A stretch of DNA of 64,000 nt from Ignatzschineria sp. F8392 (GTDB lineage: Bacteria; Pseudomonadota; Gammaproteobacteria; Cardiobacteriales; Wohlfahrtiimonadaceae). The translations under genes were made by a program, and so were the position numbers. Shown here one piece after another: positions 1 to 10,065 of this stretch. Numbering within the stretch: the stretch's first letter is position 1; the number at the start of each line of letters is the position of its first letter. The stretch spans positions 1 through 64,000 of the forward strand of contig NZ_NEFF01000006.1 in NCBI RefSeq assembly GCF_002252045.1, read 5' to 3'. The notes below the pieces were generated by a model, which saw only the letters and a program-made list of their open reading frames with translations, had not been told where the DNA came from and did no database searches.

Positions 1-468
1 AGAACCACCATCGCCAGCGCCTGGTTTATCACCACCCGTTGAGCCACCATCACCTACACCTGGTTTATCGCCACCTGTAGAACCACCATCACCTACACCT
101 GGTTTATCATCACCCGTTGAGCCACCATCGCCTACGCCTGGTTTATCGCCACTCGTAGAACCACCATCGCCTACGCCTGGTTTATCGCCACCCGTTGAGC
201 CACCATCATCTACACCTGGCTTATCGTCACCGGTAGAACCACCATCGCCTACGCCTGGTTTATCGTCACCGGTAGAACCACCATCGCCTGCGCCTGGTTT
301 ATCACCACCCGTAGAACCACCATCACCTACGCCTGGTTTATCATCACCCGTAGAACCACCATCGCCTGCACCTGGTTTATCGCCACCTGTAGAACCACCA
401 TCACCTACACCTGGTTTATCGCCACTCGTAGAACCACCATCACCAGCGCCTGGTTTATCGCCACCCGT
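1..468 (-). repeat. 39-bp in-frame tandem repeat, 12 copies
   Basis: Twelve head-to-tail 39-bp units begin at 1, 40, 79, 118 and so on up to 430, with a partial unit after 468. Each encodes 13 residues of the form GGST-(G/S/D)-(G/D)-DKPG-(A/V)-GD. Substitutions are scattered among copies, several at third codon positions. The array continues beyond the window, and copy number probably varies between strains because the unit is a multiple of three. Confidence 0.95.
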
Positions 469-864
469 AGAACCACCTTCAGTTAAAGGTGAGTCTCCAT
501 TACTTACCTCTTCTTTCTTTGAAACAGCACCATCACTATCACTACTCGATGATAATGCAGCAACAAGCCCACCAGCAGCCACTCCTCCTGCTAAAAGAGG
601 TAACCATGGAATGCCGTTATCATCTTCAAAAAGAACATCCGAATGAATGTCATCATGAAGAACAAAGAAATTCTCAATAACGATGACTTGCCCATTTTTG
701 AGCTTCAAAACAAGGTTATTACCCTCTTGGATAAACTCAGCAACATCGGCACGATATAGTCCTGTGTGAACAACAGAGGCATCATGCAACACAATTTTGG
801 AGCCATTAACGGTCATTTCGTTAGATGATTTTTTATTAACAACTAAGAATGTTGAGCTAGACAT
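1..864 (-). CDS. BapA-type repetitive surface adhesin, N-terminal part (truncated by window edge)
   Basis: The reading frame opens at an ATG (862-864) and stays open to the left edge, so 288 codons of a larger protein are visible. Residues 1 to about 90 resemble the BapA/LapF-type N-terminal prefix domain: a short beta-rich module with the segment LKNGQVIVIENFF, followed by an acidic stretch and a hydrophobic GIPWLPLLAGGVAAGG segment. After a polar linker, from about residue 132, the chain becomes a tandem array of a 13-residue Gly/Ser/Thr/Asp/Lys/Pro unit (GGSTGGDKPGAGD and variants). This architecture is known from very large type I-secreted biofilm adhesins, in which the prefix holds the protein at the cell surface. 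The function is inferred from architecture; the C-terminal repeats and secretion signal lie outside the window. An AAGG sequence sits upstream of the ATG. Confidence 0.8.
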   Translation of the reverse strand, partial: MSSSTFLVVNKKSSNEMTVNGSKIVLHDASVVHTGLYRADVAEFIQEGNNLVLKLKNGQVIVIENFFVLHDDIHSDVLFEDDNGIPWLPLLAGGVAAGGLVAALSSSSDSDGAVSKKEEVSNGDSPLTEGGSTGGDKPGAGDGGSTSGDKPGVGDGGSTGGDKPGAGDGGSTGDDKPGVGDGGSTGGDKPGAGDGGSTGDDKPGVGDGGSTGDDKPGVDDGGSTGGDKPGVGDGGSTSGDKPGVGDGGSTGDDKPGVGDGGSTGGDKPGVGDGGSTGGDKPGAGDGGS

Positions 865-1174
865 AATCTGGAACCTTGATTTTTTAATTACTGAGGAAGG
901 ATAATAAATAGGTTTAAAATCGGCATGCTACATACAACTAATGATGAGAGAACACTATTTATCGGCCTAAATTTCGAGCAAAGAAGGGCAACTTAAAGAA
1001 GCTACTTCTTTAACTAAGTGTTTTTAAGTGAGTTTAATTATATTTACAAAATAAAGACGAATACTAACCATTATTTATATATTATAGGTGCAATTTTAAA
1101 TATATTCTATTAATATAAATTAAATTAAAATCATTTAATAATAGCCGACTTATTAGCTAATTTAAAACCAAATA
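865..1174. other. AT-rich intergenic region upstream of the adhesin
   Basis: This stretch of about 310 bp is very AT-rich, especially 1030-1150, and holds no credible coding frame. It should carry the promoter of the adhesin on the minus strand. I could not assign -35/-10 elements with confidence because of the base composition. The region is a plausible target for an H-NS-like protein such as the one encoded at 37943-38278, which is an inference from composition only. Confidence 0.5.
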
Positions 1175-1621
1175 TTATTGGGCATTTGAGCTATAGAGTG
1201 GCTTTAACGTGTTTTTAATAATAAAAGGTTTACCTTTAAAATCTACGGACAATATATAGTCCTGATAATATTGACCATCATTAACTTGTAAAGTCATATC
1301 ATAGATAGAACTCTGCCCTAAGCAGTTTTCCACCCGAAAACTATAGTCTCCTGGACTTAAGTAATATTGCTGGTGTTCATTAATTAAATAACTACCCACC
1401 TTTTGCCCATTAATATAGAGTTCAATCGGGCAACTACTCTCTGTTAACTGACCGTTACCACCAATTTTTCTATCTCTTTCAACATTTATAAGAAGCTTAT
1501 CTGAGGATTCACCCTCGAGTGGTGGATGATAATCAATTGCGGCATTAGCGACAGCCAAAAAAACCATAAACACAGAAGTAAAAACCGCTCTAACAATTGA
1601 CTTTAAAAAAATATTTCTCAT
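1175..1621 (-). CDS. Small exported protein of unknown function
   Basis: From the ATG at 1619-1621 the protein is 148 residues and starts with a classical signal peptide (MRNIFLKSIVRAVF..., hydrophobic core, cleavage expected after AVANA at about residue 27). The mature part of about 120 residues contains two cysteines, one in ESSCPIELYINGQ and one in RVENCLGQ, which could form a periplasmic disulfide. The pattern of short beta-like segments (LYINGQKVGSYL, QQYYLSPGDYSFRVEN) suggests a small beta-sandwich. An in-frame ATG 14 codons upstream (1663) would put 14 extra residues before the signal peptide, so I prefer the shorter form; neither start has a strong ribosome binding site. I do not recognise the family. 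It lies behind the adhesin and may belong to the same surface-related locus. Confidence 0.6.
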   Translation of the reverse strand: MRNIFLKSIVRAVFTSVFMVFLAVANAAIDYHPPLEGESSDKLLINVERDRKIGGNGQLTESSCPIELYINGQKVGSYLINEHQQYYLSPGDYSFRVENCLGQSSIYDMTLQVNDGQYYQDYILSVDFKGKPFIIKNTLKPLYSSNAQ

Positions 1622-1821
1622 AAATTTATATAATAAGCTCGGGCAACATAAAAAAAGCGACATAAAATAACTTGCTCAGTATATATACAGATAATATATG
1701 TGTCAATAATCATAAATAATTGTATAGAGCCCAAATACCAGCATTATTAATGGTTTTCAATGTTTTCTATTCCAAAAATAGATTGGCTAATAAAATAAAA
1801 AATAATCATATTATAAATACA

Positions 1822-1851
1822 AAATAAAAGCCTCGTAAGTTTACGAGGCTT
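1822..1851 (-). terminator. Rho-independent terminator of gyrB
   Basis: Arms AAGCCTCGTAA (1828-1838) and TTACGAGGCTT (1841-1851) pair perfectly. On the minus strand the hairpin is followed by TTTTATTTT. It starts 26 bp downstream of the gyrB stop codon. Confidence 0.9.
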
Positions 1852-1876
1852 CGATAAAATAGACTGTATAGGACTA

Positions 1877-4270
<2,394 letters not shown>

Positions 4271-4687
4271 TCACAATACCTCTTTATTGATTCTGATAAA
4301 ACTTTTATAAAACTCATAAATCTTTATAAATCTTTATTAACCCTTACGAGTCTCGATAAACCTTTATAGATCTTTATGAGCAATGCAATATCAATTAACA
4401 AATTAATAGATATGCAATCTGCTGTTATAAAATTCTATAAAGCCCTATCAAACTCTATAAAGTTTACGTCATACAATTTCGATGCAACTTCAATGCAAAT
4501 CAATATAAATTCAATACAAGCCTGTTTTCTTAAACCGATCAAAATTGAATGAAAATTTATAAGTCTTTTATAATAATCCTGTAATAATTTCGTAGTAAAG
4601 CCCCATAAATTGAGAATAAGAATAAAATTATTTTATGATTCAATTGACAGTAACTTACTACCCATTTTTCCTTGTAATAGCTCTCGA
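4271..4687. other. gyrB-recF spacer, AT-rich, with promoter region of gyrB
   Basis: There is no coding frame in this 417-bp spacer. The half next to gyrB is a degenerate 10-bp tandem array (4297-4376), and a second cluster of CTATAAAG-like words lies at 4430-4465. Upstream of gyrB this is where a supercoiling-sensitive promoter would be expected. No confident -35/-10 pair can be picked because TATAAA-like words recur throughout. Confidence 0.6.
4297..4376. repeat. Degenerate 10-bp tandem repeat upstream of gyrB
   Basis: Eight consecutive 10-bp units fit the consensus TAAATCTTTA. Two are identical (4317-4326 and 4327-4336); the others differ at one to six positions (for example TTAACCCTTA, TAAACCTTTA, TAGATCTTTA). 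The A and T runs are in phase with the DNA helical turn. Confidence 0.75.
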
Positions 4688-5782
4688 TTATACCATTTTT
4701 TGCGCAATCCCGTCATTAAGTTGATAGTAACTTCTTTCTGAGATCAGAGTAGGATCGGTTAACTCAGGAAACTCATCTGCCTCTAAGCAAGTCACAAAGA
4801 GTTGCGATTTTTGGGCGATTAATTCCTCAAGAAGAATACGTCGCTTCTCTTGATCAAGTTCTGCGGTTAAATCATCCATTAAGAGAATCGTTGAAGCATT
4901 TTGAAGTTGCTGATGTAACTGAATTTGTGAAAGCATCAGCGCAATCGTTGCCAGCTTAATTTCACCACGTGATAGATGTTGTGTCACAATTCGTCCATTG
5001 CAACGTAGCGTGAAATCTCCTCGATGAGGACCTATCCGAGTAAAGGTCATCTGCCGATCCCGCTCTCTTGCCGTAAAGAGCTCCTCTTGCAATGCCCCTT
5101 CTGTAAATCCTGAAAGGTAATCTAAACGCCAAGTGGCATCTTGATCAATAAGCCTTCCTAACAATAGAACAACTGAAGGAGTAATCTCCTCCACAAATCT
5201 CCGACGATAACCATTTAATATCTCCCCTGATTCTGCTAATTCCAATTCAATGCTATTTAAAACAGCATTGGAGTAGCCCCCTTTTAGAGCTGCATTGCGT
5301 TGAGAGAGTGCCTTATCATAGCGTTGCCAGATACTGTGATAGAGATCGTAATTTTGAAATAATCCCCAATCCATAAATTGCCGGCGAGCTTTCGGCTCTG
5401 CCATCAACTGTGTGCCGGTATCAGGCCCTAAAAAGAGCATCGGCAATAGTTTTGCAAGATGAGATCGACGCCGAATATTCTCACCATCTTGGCGAACGAT
5501 TAACTCCGTTTTTGTTCGCTCAAGCCCTAAGCGAGAAGTCGAGACCCCATCTAAAGAGCGAAGCTCAGCAATAGCGCGAAGATAATCCGCTCCTTCACAG
5601 ATCGCTTGATTGATACGGGAAGTTCTAAAGGAGTGGGTTTGGGATAAAAAGTAGAGCGCCTCAAGTAGTGAGGTCTTACCTGATGCATTTTTTCCGACAA
5701 TTAAATTAAATTGCGAGTCAAAATTAAACTTTTGACTCGCTAAATGTCTAAAATTTTCAACTTGTAAAGATTGAATAATCAC
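4688..5782 (-). CDS. recF: DNA replication and repair protein RecF
   Basis: RecF is an SMC-like ATPase that helps load RecA at single-strand gaps with RecO and RecR. The 364-residue length is normal. Walker A is GKNASGKTS at residues 30-38, the ABC signature region is LSRGEIKLATIAL, and Walker B is ILLMDDLTAELD near the C-terminus, so the ATPase looks intact. The start is a GTG (5780-5782), six bases after the dnaN stop and without a strong ribosome binding site, suggesting translational coupling to dnaN. Confidence 0.97.
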   Translation of the reverse strand: MIIQSLQVENFRHLASQKFNFDSQFNLIVGKNASGKTSLLEALYFLSQTHSFRTSRINQAICEGADYLRAIAELRSLDGVSTSRLGLERTKTELIVRQDGENIRRRSHLAKLLPMLFLGPDTGTQLMAEPKARRQFMDWGLFQNYDLYHSIWQRYDKALSQRNAALKGGYSNAVLNSIELELAESGEILNGYRRRFVEEITPSVVLLLGRLIDQDATWRLDYLSGFTEGALQEELFTARERDRQMTFTRIGPHRGDFTLRCNGRIVTQHLSRGEIKLATIALMLSQIQLHQQLQNASTILLMDDLTAELDQEKRRILLEELIAQKSQLFVTCLEADEFPELTDPTLISERSYYQLNDGIAQKMV

Positions 5783-5788
5783 TCTGAG

Positions 5789-6889
5789 TTAGAGTCTCAT
5801 CGGCATAACAACATAACTGACACCATTACTATCTGAGTTCTGAATCAGACAACTTGAGTTAATGGCCGTAAAGCTTAAACGAACCATATCATCATCGAGG
5901 GCTTTTAGCGCATCGATCAGATATCCCACATTAAAGGCTGTTGTGAAGGTTTCCCCTTGGTAATTCACCTCAACCTCCTCCTCTGCTTGCTCCTGCTCAG
6001 GATTATTAACCTGTAATTTTAGAAGATAATCAGAAACGGTAAAACGAATACCGCGGAATTTATCTTGAGACAAGACGGATGCACGATTAAGCCCTTCGAT
6101 CAATCCGACCCGATCCGCCACAATAATTTTATCCCCTAATGGAGGAACAACACGCTTATAATCAGGGAACTTGCCATCGATCAGTTTTGTTGTAAAGACA
6201 ATACTTCCTAGCTCTACACGCAGATGATTTTCGCTGAGCTCTAAATGAACCGGTGCCGATTCATTCTCAATCAGCTTGAGTAACTCTTCGACCCCTTTTC
6301 GAGGGATGATCAGCTGCTTTTGCATCTCAGAGCTCTCAGGTAATTGGAGATAAGAGACAGAGAGACGATGCCCATCCGTTGCAACAGCATTGAGCTCTGT
6401 ATCATTAACATCTAGCAATAGACCATTTAAGAAGTATCGCACATCGGAAACGGCCATAGAGAAAGCAACCTTTTCAATCAGGCGACGAAACTCATTTTTC
6501 GGCAGAGTTAAGGTCTTCTCAAACTCTAAATGATCCGATACCGGATACTCATCGACCGGTAAGCAACTTAAGGTAAATCGTGAACGGCCCGCAGTGATAA
6601 TTGCTCGCAGATTATCAACCTCAATCTGCACTTCAATGCCCTCTGGCAACGCTTTTAAAATATCAAATAGCTTTCTTGCCGGGAATGTAATGGCGCCCTG
6701 CTCAACAGGGATATGGGGAAATGAGCAAGTTAACTCAATCTCCAAATCAGTGGTAGTGAGCGTAATCTCATCATCACTCGCAACACATTTAACATTCGCT
6801 AAAATGGGAAGCGTCTGCGTTCTATCAATTACACCGATGATCGCCTGCAGAGGCTTCATCAACTGTTCTCTTTGAATAACTAACTTCAT
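5789..6889 (-). CDS. dnaN: DNA polymerase III subunit beta (sliding clamp)
   Basis: DnaN is the ring-shaped processivity clamp that tethers DNA polymerase III and many repair enzymes to DNA. The protein has 366 residues, three tandem clamp domains, and the conserved C-terminal end VMPMRL. The ATG at 6887-6889 follows AAGAGGACCT. It forms an operon with recF. The usual upstream neighbour dnaA is absent; a gamma-carbonic anhydrase-like gene lies there instead, behind a 359-bp spacer with one perfect DnaA box. Confidence 0.98.
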   Translation of the reverse strand: MKLVIQREQLMKPLQAIIGVIDRTQTLPILANVKCVASDDEITLTTTDLEIELTCSFPHIPVEQGAITFPARKLFDILKALPEGIEVQIEVDNLRAIITAGRSRFTLSCLPVDEYPVSDHLEFEKTLTLPKNEFRRLIEKVAFSMAVSDVRYFLNGLLLDVNDTELNAVATDGHRLSVSYLQLPESSEMQKQLIIPRKGVEELLKLIENESAPVHLELSENHLRVELGSIVFTTKLIDGKFPDYKRVVPPLGDKIIVADRVGLIEGLNRASVLSQDKFRGIRFTVSDYLLKLQVNNPEQEQAEEEVEVNYQGETFTTAFNVGYLIDALKALDDDMVRLSFTAINSSCLIQNSDSNGVSYVVMPMRL

Positions 6890-7114
6890 AGGTCCTCTTT
6901 TAGTCTCTTCTTGGGTGAGCGATAGATATCGACGTTAACCAATATCTTTCTGAAATCGTCTCACATAAGATGTCGCTCACTATTACAGATCTGAAATTTT
7001 GCAGATATTGATCTTCAAAATTATAGCATGATATTTAAGAGCTTGCTATTGGTAAAAGCAAGTAGAAATCAGCGATCTCAAGCGATAGCCACTAATTATC
7101 TTGCTCTACCAGAC

Positions 7115-7123
7115 TTATCCACA
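7115..7123 (+). promoter_or_regulatory. Consensus DnaA box
   Basis: TTATCCACA is an exact match to the DnaA box consensus in the spacer where dnaA would normally be. The same 9-mer also occurs inside coding sequences of this window (near 10648 in dadA and 30368 in the Zn/Cd ATPase gene), so a single site has limited weight. Confidence 0.45.
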
Positions 7124-7200
7124 AACTTGTTAACAACCTCATTAATCGCAATTTTTTATTACCATCTTCTATTACCATTTAATAGCCGTGAATTTAACCC

Positions 7201-7240
7201 TTCATGCCTCAATTCCTTAATGCCTTTATGCCTTAATGTA
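7201..7240. repeat. Degenerate 8-bp tandem repeat
   Basis: Five 8-bp units (TTCATGCC, TCAATTCC, TTAATGCC, TTTATGCC, TTAATGTA) lie just downstream of the gamma-carbonic anhydrase-like gene. They have no coding role. Confidence 0.6.
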
Positions 7241-7248
7241 ATGGCTTT

Positions 7249-7806
7249 CTATAAACCTTCTTTCAAATACCGATCCTTTAAAGTGACATATTGTTTTGCA
7301 GAGAGATAGAGCCCTTCAATCTCCTCTTCACTCAATACCTTAATTCTTCGTGCCGGCGCCCCTACCCAGACTTCACCACTTCTCACAACTTTTCCTGGCG
7401 CTAAGAGCGCACCAGCCCCTAAAATACTGTGCGGCTCTACCCGTGAACCTTCGAGTAAAATAGCGCGCATACCGATCAAAACCCCATCTCCAATGGTACA
7501 ACCATGCAACATAGCGCCATGTCCAACTGTGACATCATTACCAATAATAGTAGGATATCCATCAGGAGGATTTGCACCAGGATTGGTCACATGGATTATA
7601 GATCCATCCTGAATATTGGTTCGATCACCAATCACAACACGATTAACATCGGCACGAATCACAACTCCCGGCCAGATTGAGACATCTTCTCCTAACGCAA
7701 CATCACCAATAATGGTTGAACTTGAGTGAACCCAACTCTTCTGCCCTATTTTCGGTGTCATTCCCTCAAATGTAATAATATTCTCTGCCACTAAATTCTC
7801 TGCCAT
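7249..7806 (-). CDS. Gamma-carbonic anhydrase family protein (YrdA/PaaY-like hexapeptide repeat)
   Basis: The 185-residue chain is a left-handed beta-helix of hexapeptide repeats (for example IIGDVALGEDVSIWPG, VLIGMRAILLEG). Histidines at 72, 96 and 101 sit where the zinc ligands of gamma-class carbonic anhydrases lie (IIHVTN and VGHGAMLHGC), so a metal site appears preserved. Members include trimeric carbonic anhydrases, CaiE/PaaY-type thioesterases and YrdA, whose role is unclear; sequence alone does not decide between these. The ATG follows AGGAGA with good spacing. It is transcribed toward dnaN but is separated by a long spacer, so it is probably a separate unit. Confidence 0.88.
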   Translation of the reverse strand: MAENLVAENIITFEGMTPKIGQKSWVHSSSTIIGDVALGEDVSIWPGVVIRADVNRVVIGDRTNIQDGSIIHVTNPGANPPDGYPTIIGNDVTVGHGAMLHGCTIGDGVLIGMRAILLEGSRVEPHSILGAGALLAPGKVVRSGEVWVGAPARRIKVLSEEEIEGLYLSAKQYVTLKDRYLKEGL

Positions 7807-8112
7807 TAACCTATCTCCTAGACTACAACTTTTTTACACTTCAATTTTGTACCCATCATCATGAGCACTAAAGAATTCTGATGAACGATCTATTCAGCAT
7901 CAATCATTAAGTACCGAACATTAAGTACTGATCATTCAGTATCACTATTACGAATGATTATTTAGTGAATGATATTCGTGAATGATCATTGTCATTCTAT
8001 AACAATTCATTCTATAGTAATTTGAGCAACCAAAAATATTAATAAACGCACCATCGAGCGTTAACAGAAATATTCGATCATCAAAATCATGTATGGAATT
8101 ATGGAATAGAGA
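7807..8112. other. Divergent spacer between the carbonic anhydrase-like gene and pheA
   Basis: The spacer of about 306 bp holds a degenerate 14-bp tandem array (7887-7942), followed by more loosely repeated ATTC/GAATGAT words up to 8030. Promoters for both divergent genes are expected here. No attenuator leader peptide rich in Phe codons was found before pheA. Confidence 0.5.
7887..7942. repeat. Degenerate 14-bp tandem repeat
   Basis: Four 14-bp units follow one another: GATCTATTCAGCAT, CAATCATTAAGTAC, CGAACATTAAGTAC and TGATCATTCAGTAT. The core CATTAAGTAC is identical in two copies. Confidence 0.7.
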
Positions 8113-9258
8113 ATGAAGAAGAGTGTTACATCCGAAGAGAAGATCTCCCAAAATGAGCAGATTACAACTGAAGAATCATCAACAACTGACCCCTTAGCCC
8201 CCCATAGAGCGGCTATCGACAAGATTGATGCAGAAATTTTGCACCTCCTGAATGAACGCGCTAAAGAGGCAAAAGCGATCGGCGATATTAAGATCGCAAG
8301 TGGTGATAGTGAAATGTATCGCCCGGAGAGAGAAGCTCAAGTTCTAAAGAGTAAAATGGCAGCAAATCCAGGGCCTATTCCAGATATCGATATTGCCCGT
8401 CTCTTTCGCGAGATTATGTCTGTCTGTCTCTCATTAGAGAAACCGCTCAATATTGCTTACTTAGGCCCGGAAGGAACCTTTACTGAAGAGGCAACCATTA
8501 AACACTTCGGCGGTGCGGCGAAACGCCTTCCCATTCGAACGATCGATGAGATCTTTCATGCCGTAGAGTCAGGAAAGTTTGATTTTGGTGTTGTTCCCAT
8601 TGAAAACTCAACGGAAGGAGCAGTGAATCAGACTCTCGACTGCTTCCCCACCTCAAATGTCTATATCTGTGGTGAAACAGAGTTAAAGATCCACCAAAAC
8701 TTAATGTCCCATGAATCTGAGCTACAATCGATCAAGACTGTTTATGCTCATCCACAATCCTTAGCTCAATGTCGCTCCTGGCTCGATGAGTATCTTCCTC
8801 ATGCAGAGCGTATCGCTACAAACTCCAATGCCGGTGCAGTTCAACGCGCCAATAACGAATCGGGAACTGCAGCCTTAGGAGGGAAGCAAGCGGCTGAAGT
8901 CTACGGCGTCCCCATATTGGAAAAAAATATTGAAGATAATCTCACCAATAGTACGCGGTTTCTAATTATCGGCACAAAACGTATCCCACCAAGTGGTAAT
9001 GATAAGACAACGATACTTGTCTCGGCCAATGATCGCCCCGGCTTGTTGCTCCATCTAATTGCGCCACTCTCAAAGTACAATATTACAATGACACGCATTG
9101 AGTCCCGCCCCTCTAAAAATAGCAATTGGAGCTATATCTTCTTTATCGATGTTTTAGGACATTTTGAGGAACATGGCTTAAAATTAGCTTTAAAAGAGAT
9201 TGAAGAGGTCTCCTCTTTCTTTAAGGTATTGGGATCCTATCCCGTTGCTCTCTACTGA
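8113..9258 (+). CDS. pheA: Bifunctional chorismate mutase/prephenate dehydratase (P-protein)
   Basis: PheA converts chorismate to prephenate and then to phenylpyruvate, the committed branch of phenylalanine synthesis. The AroQ-type chorismate mutase domain covers about residues 30-110 (helical, with MYRPEREAQVL). The prephenate dehydratase domain starts near 112 (NIAYLGPEGTF) and contains the catalytic TRF motif in NSTRFLIIG. A C-terminal ACT domain from about residue 297 (NDRPGLLL and ESRPS) should bind phenylalanine for feedback inhibition. The 381-residue length matches the family. The first 27 residues are a polar, Ser/Thr/Glu-rich extension before the mutase helix. The gene is monocistronic, with a terminator at 9414-9438. 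Confidence 0.96.
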   Translation: MKKSVTSEEKISQNEQITTEESSTTDPLAPHRAAIDKIDAEILHLLNERAKEAKAIGDIKIASGDSEMYRPEREAQVLKSKMAANPGPIPDIDIARLFREIMSVCLSLEKPLNIAYLGPEGTFTEEATIKHFGGAAKRLPIRTIDEIFHAVESGKFDFGVVPIENSTEGAVNQTLDCFPTSNVYICGETELKIHQNLMSHESELQSIKTVYAHPQSLAQCRSWLDEYLPHAERIATNSNAGAVQRANNESGTAALGGKQAAEVYGVPILEKNIEDNLTNSTRFLIIGTKRIPPSGNDKTTILVSANDRPGLLLHLIAPLSKYNITMTRIESRPSKNSNWSYIFFIDVLGHFEEHGLKLALKEIEEVSSFFKVLGSYPVALY

Positions 9259-9413
9259 TAACAGTAAGCTCAATTAGTTCGATAGAGGGAATAGATATAG
9301 AGGAGATAGATAAATAGCCCATGGTAAATAGATATCTATCAATTGCTGGTTTCAATAAACTGAAATCTTCATAATGATAGAATAGTAAGCAGTTATAGTA
9401 AAAATTTAGCGTG

Positions 9414-9438
9414 AAGGTCGGTACTTACCGGCCTTTTT
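9414..9438 (+). terminator. Rho-independent terminator of pheA
   Basis: Arms AAGGTCGGTA (9414-9423) and TACCGGCCTT (9426-9435) pair with one G-U, and the right arm runs into five T residues. Confidence 0.85.
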
Positions 9439-9513
9439 GATCTTTTAGATTTTCCTCTTATCACCCTATCAACTCTTCCCGAAAGGGCGTTGTATTACAA
9501 TAAGGAATACTTC

Positions 9514-9918
9514 ATGGAAAAAATTTCACTTCCTAAACCAGATATTGTCTTTATCAAAAATCTTCAACTCGATATCATTATCGGCATCTATCCCCATGAA
9601 CGCACGAACCCTCAACCCATTACCCTCAATCTTGAGATGGAATGGAATAACCGCCCTGCAGCAAATAGTGATGATATTACTCTGACGCTCGACTATGAAA
9701 AGGTGAGTAATTACATTAAAGATTTTGCCAAAAACTCCTCCTTTCAACTCGTAGAGACCTTTACTGAACTATTAGCTAAAAAACTGATCGAAGAATTTAA
9801 TATTCCGGCATTAACGATCGAGCTCAATAAGCTTCAAGCAATTGAACAGACAGATGCTGTCGGCGTTAAGATCTACCGAGAAAAAGGGCACTATCTCACC
9901 GCGGCGCTCAGCGAGTAG
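9514..9918 (+). CDS. folB: Dihydroneopterin aldolase
   Basis: FolB cleaves 7,8-dihydroneopterin to 6-hydroxymethyl-dihydropterin and glycolaldehyde in folate synthesis. The protein of 134 residues has the family pattern: VFIKNLQLDIIIGIYPHERTN near the N-terminus, the central LDYEKVSNYI segment, the FQLVETFTELLAKKLIEEF helix, and a C-terminal GVKIYREKG. The ATG at 9514 is preceded by AAGGAA at the right distance. A TTG 24 bases further upstream is also in frame but has no ribosome binding site. It appears to be a single-gene unit. Confidence 0.93.
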   Translation: MEKISLPKPDIVFIKNLQLDIIIGIYPHERTNPQPITLNLEMEWNNRPAANSDDITLTLDYEKVSNYIKDFAKNSSFQLVETFTELLAKKLIEEFNIPALTIELNKLQAIEQTDAVGVKIYREKGHYLTAALSE

Positions 9919-9992
9919 AAAACTCGCCATCATTAACAGTAAATAATTCACAGTAAATAAAAATAAAATAGACAAAATAAGCACAATAAACA

Positions 9993-10024
9993 CAATAAAG
10001 AGGCTCATTTTTCAATGAGCCTCC
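9993..10024 (-). terminator. Rho-independent terminator of dadA
   Basis: Perfect 10-bp arms GAGGCTCATT (10001-10010) and AATGAGCCTC (10015-10024) enclose a 4-base loop. On the minus strand the hairpin is followed by TTTATTGTG, so it serves dadA and may also slow transcripts from folB. Confidence 0.85.
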
Positions 10025-10065
10025 TAATATGCAATCTGGCGATTTATTAACGTTATTTCTTATCG

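Larger units (their letters stand above)
6890..7248. other. Spacer upstream of dnaN
   Basis: This 359-bp non-coding stretch contains one consensus DnaA box (7115-7123), an 8-bp inverted repeat GTGAGCGA (6915-6922) with TCGCTCAC (6973-6980), and a degenerate 8-bp tandem array at 7201-7240. It should hold the dnaN promoter. With a single DnaA box the evidence is too thin to call a replication origin. Confidence 0.55.

Noticed and set aside
1..468. Regular 39-bp spacing that could suggest a CRISPR array
   Set aside because: The units are contiguous with no unique spacers and form one open reading frame, so this is a coding repeat.
489..680. Plus-strand 63-codon frame
   Set aside because: It lies antisense to the adhesin N-terminal domain, which has the recognisable fold and start.
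1674..1689. CTGTATATATACTGAG resembling a LexA box
   Set aside because: Only the CTGT half fits; the other half should be ACAG, so an SOS site is not supported.
6890..7248. Replication origin next to dnaN
   Set aside because: Only one consensus DnaA box is present and dnaA is missing, so it is kept as an observation and not annotated as an origin.
7948..8151. Minus-strand 67-codon frame overlapping the pheA start
   Set aside because: It is antisense to pheA's N-terminus and to the 14-bp array region, with no protein features.
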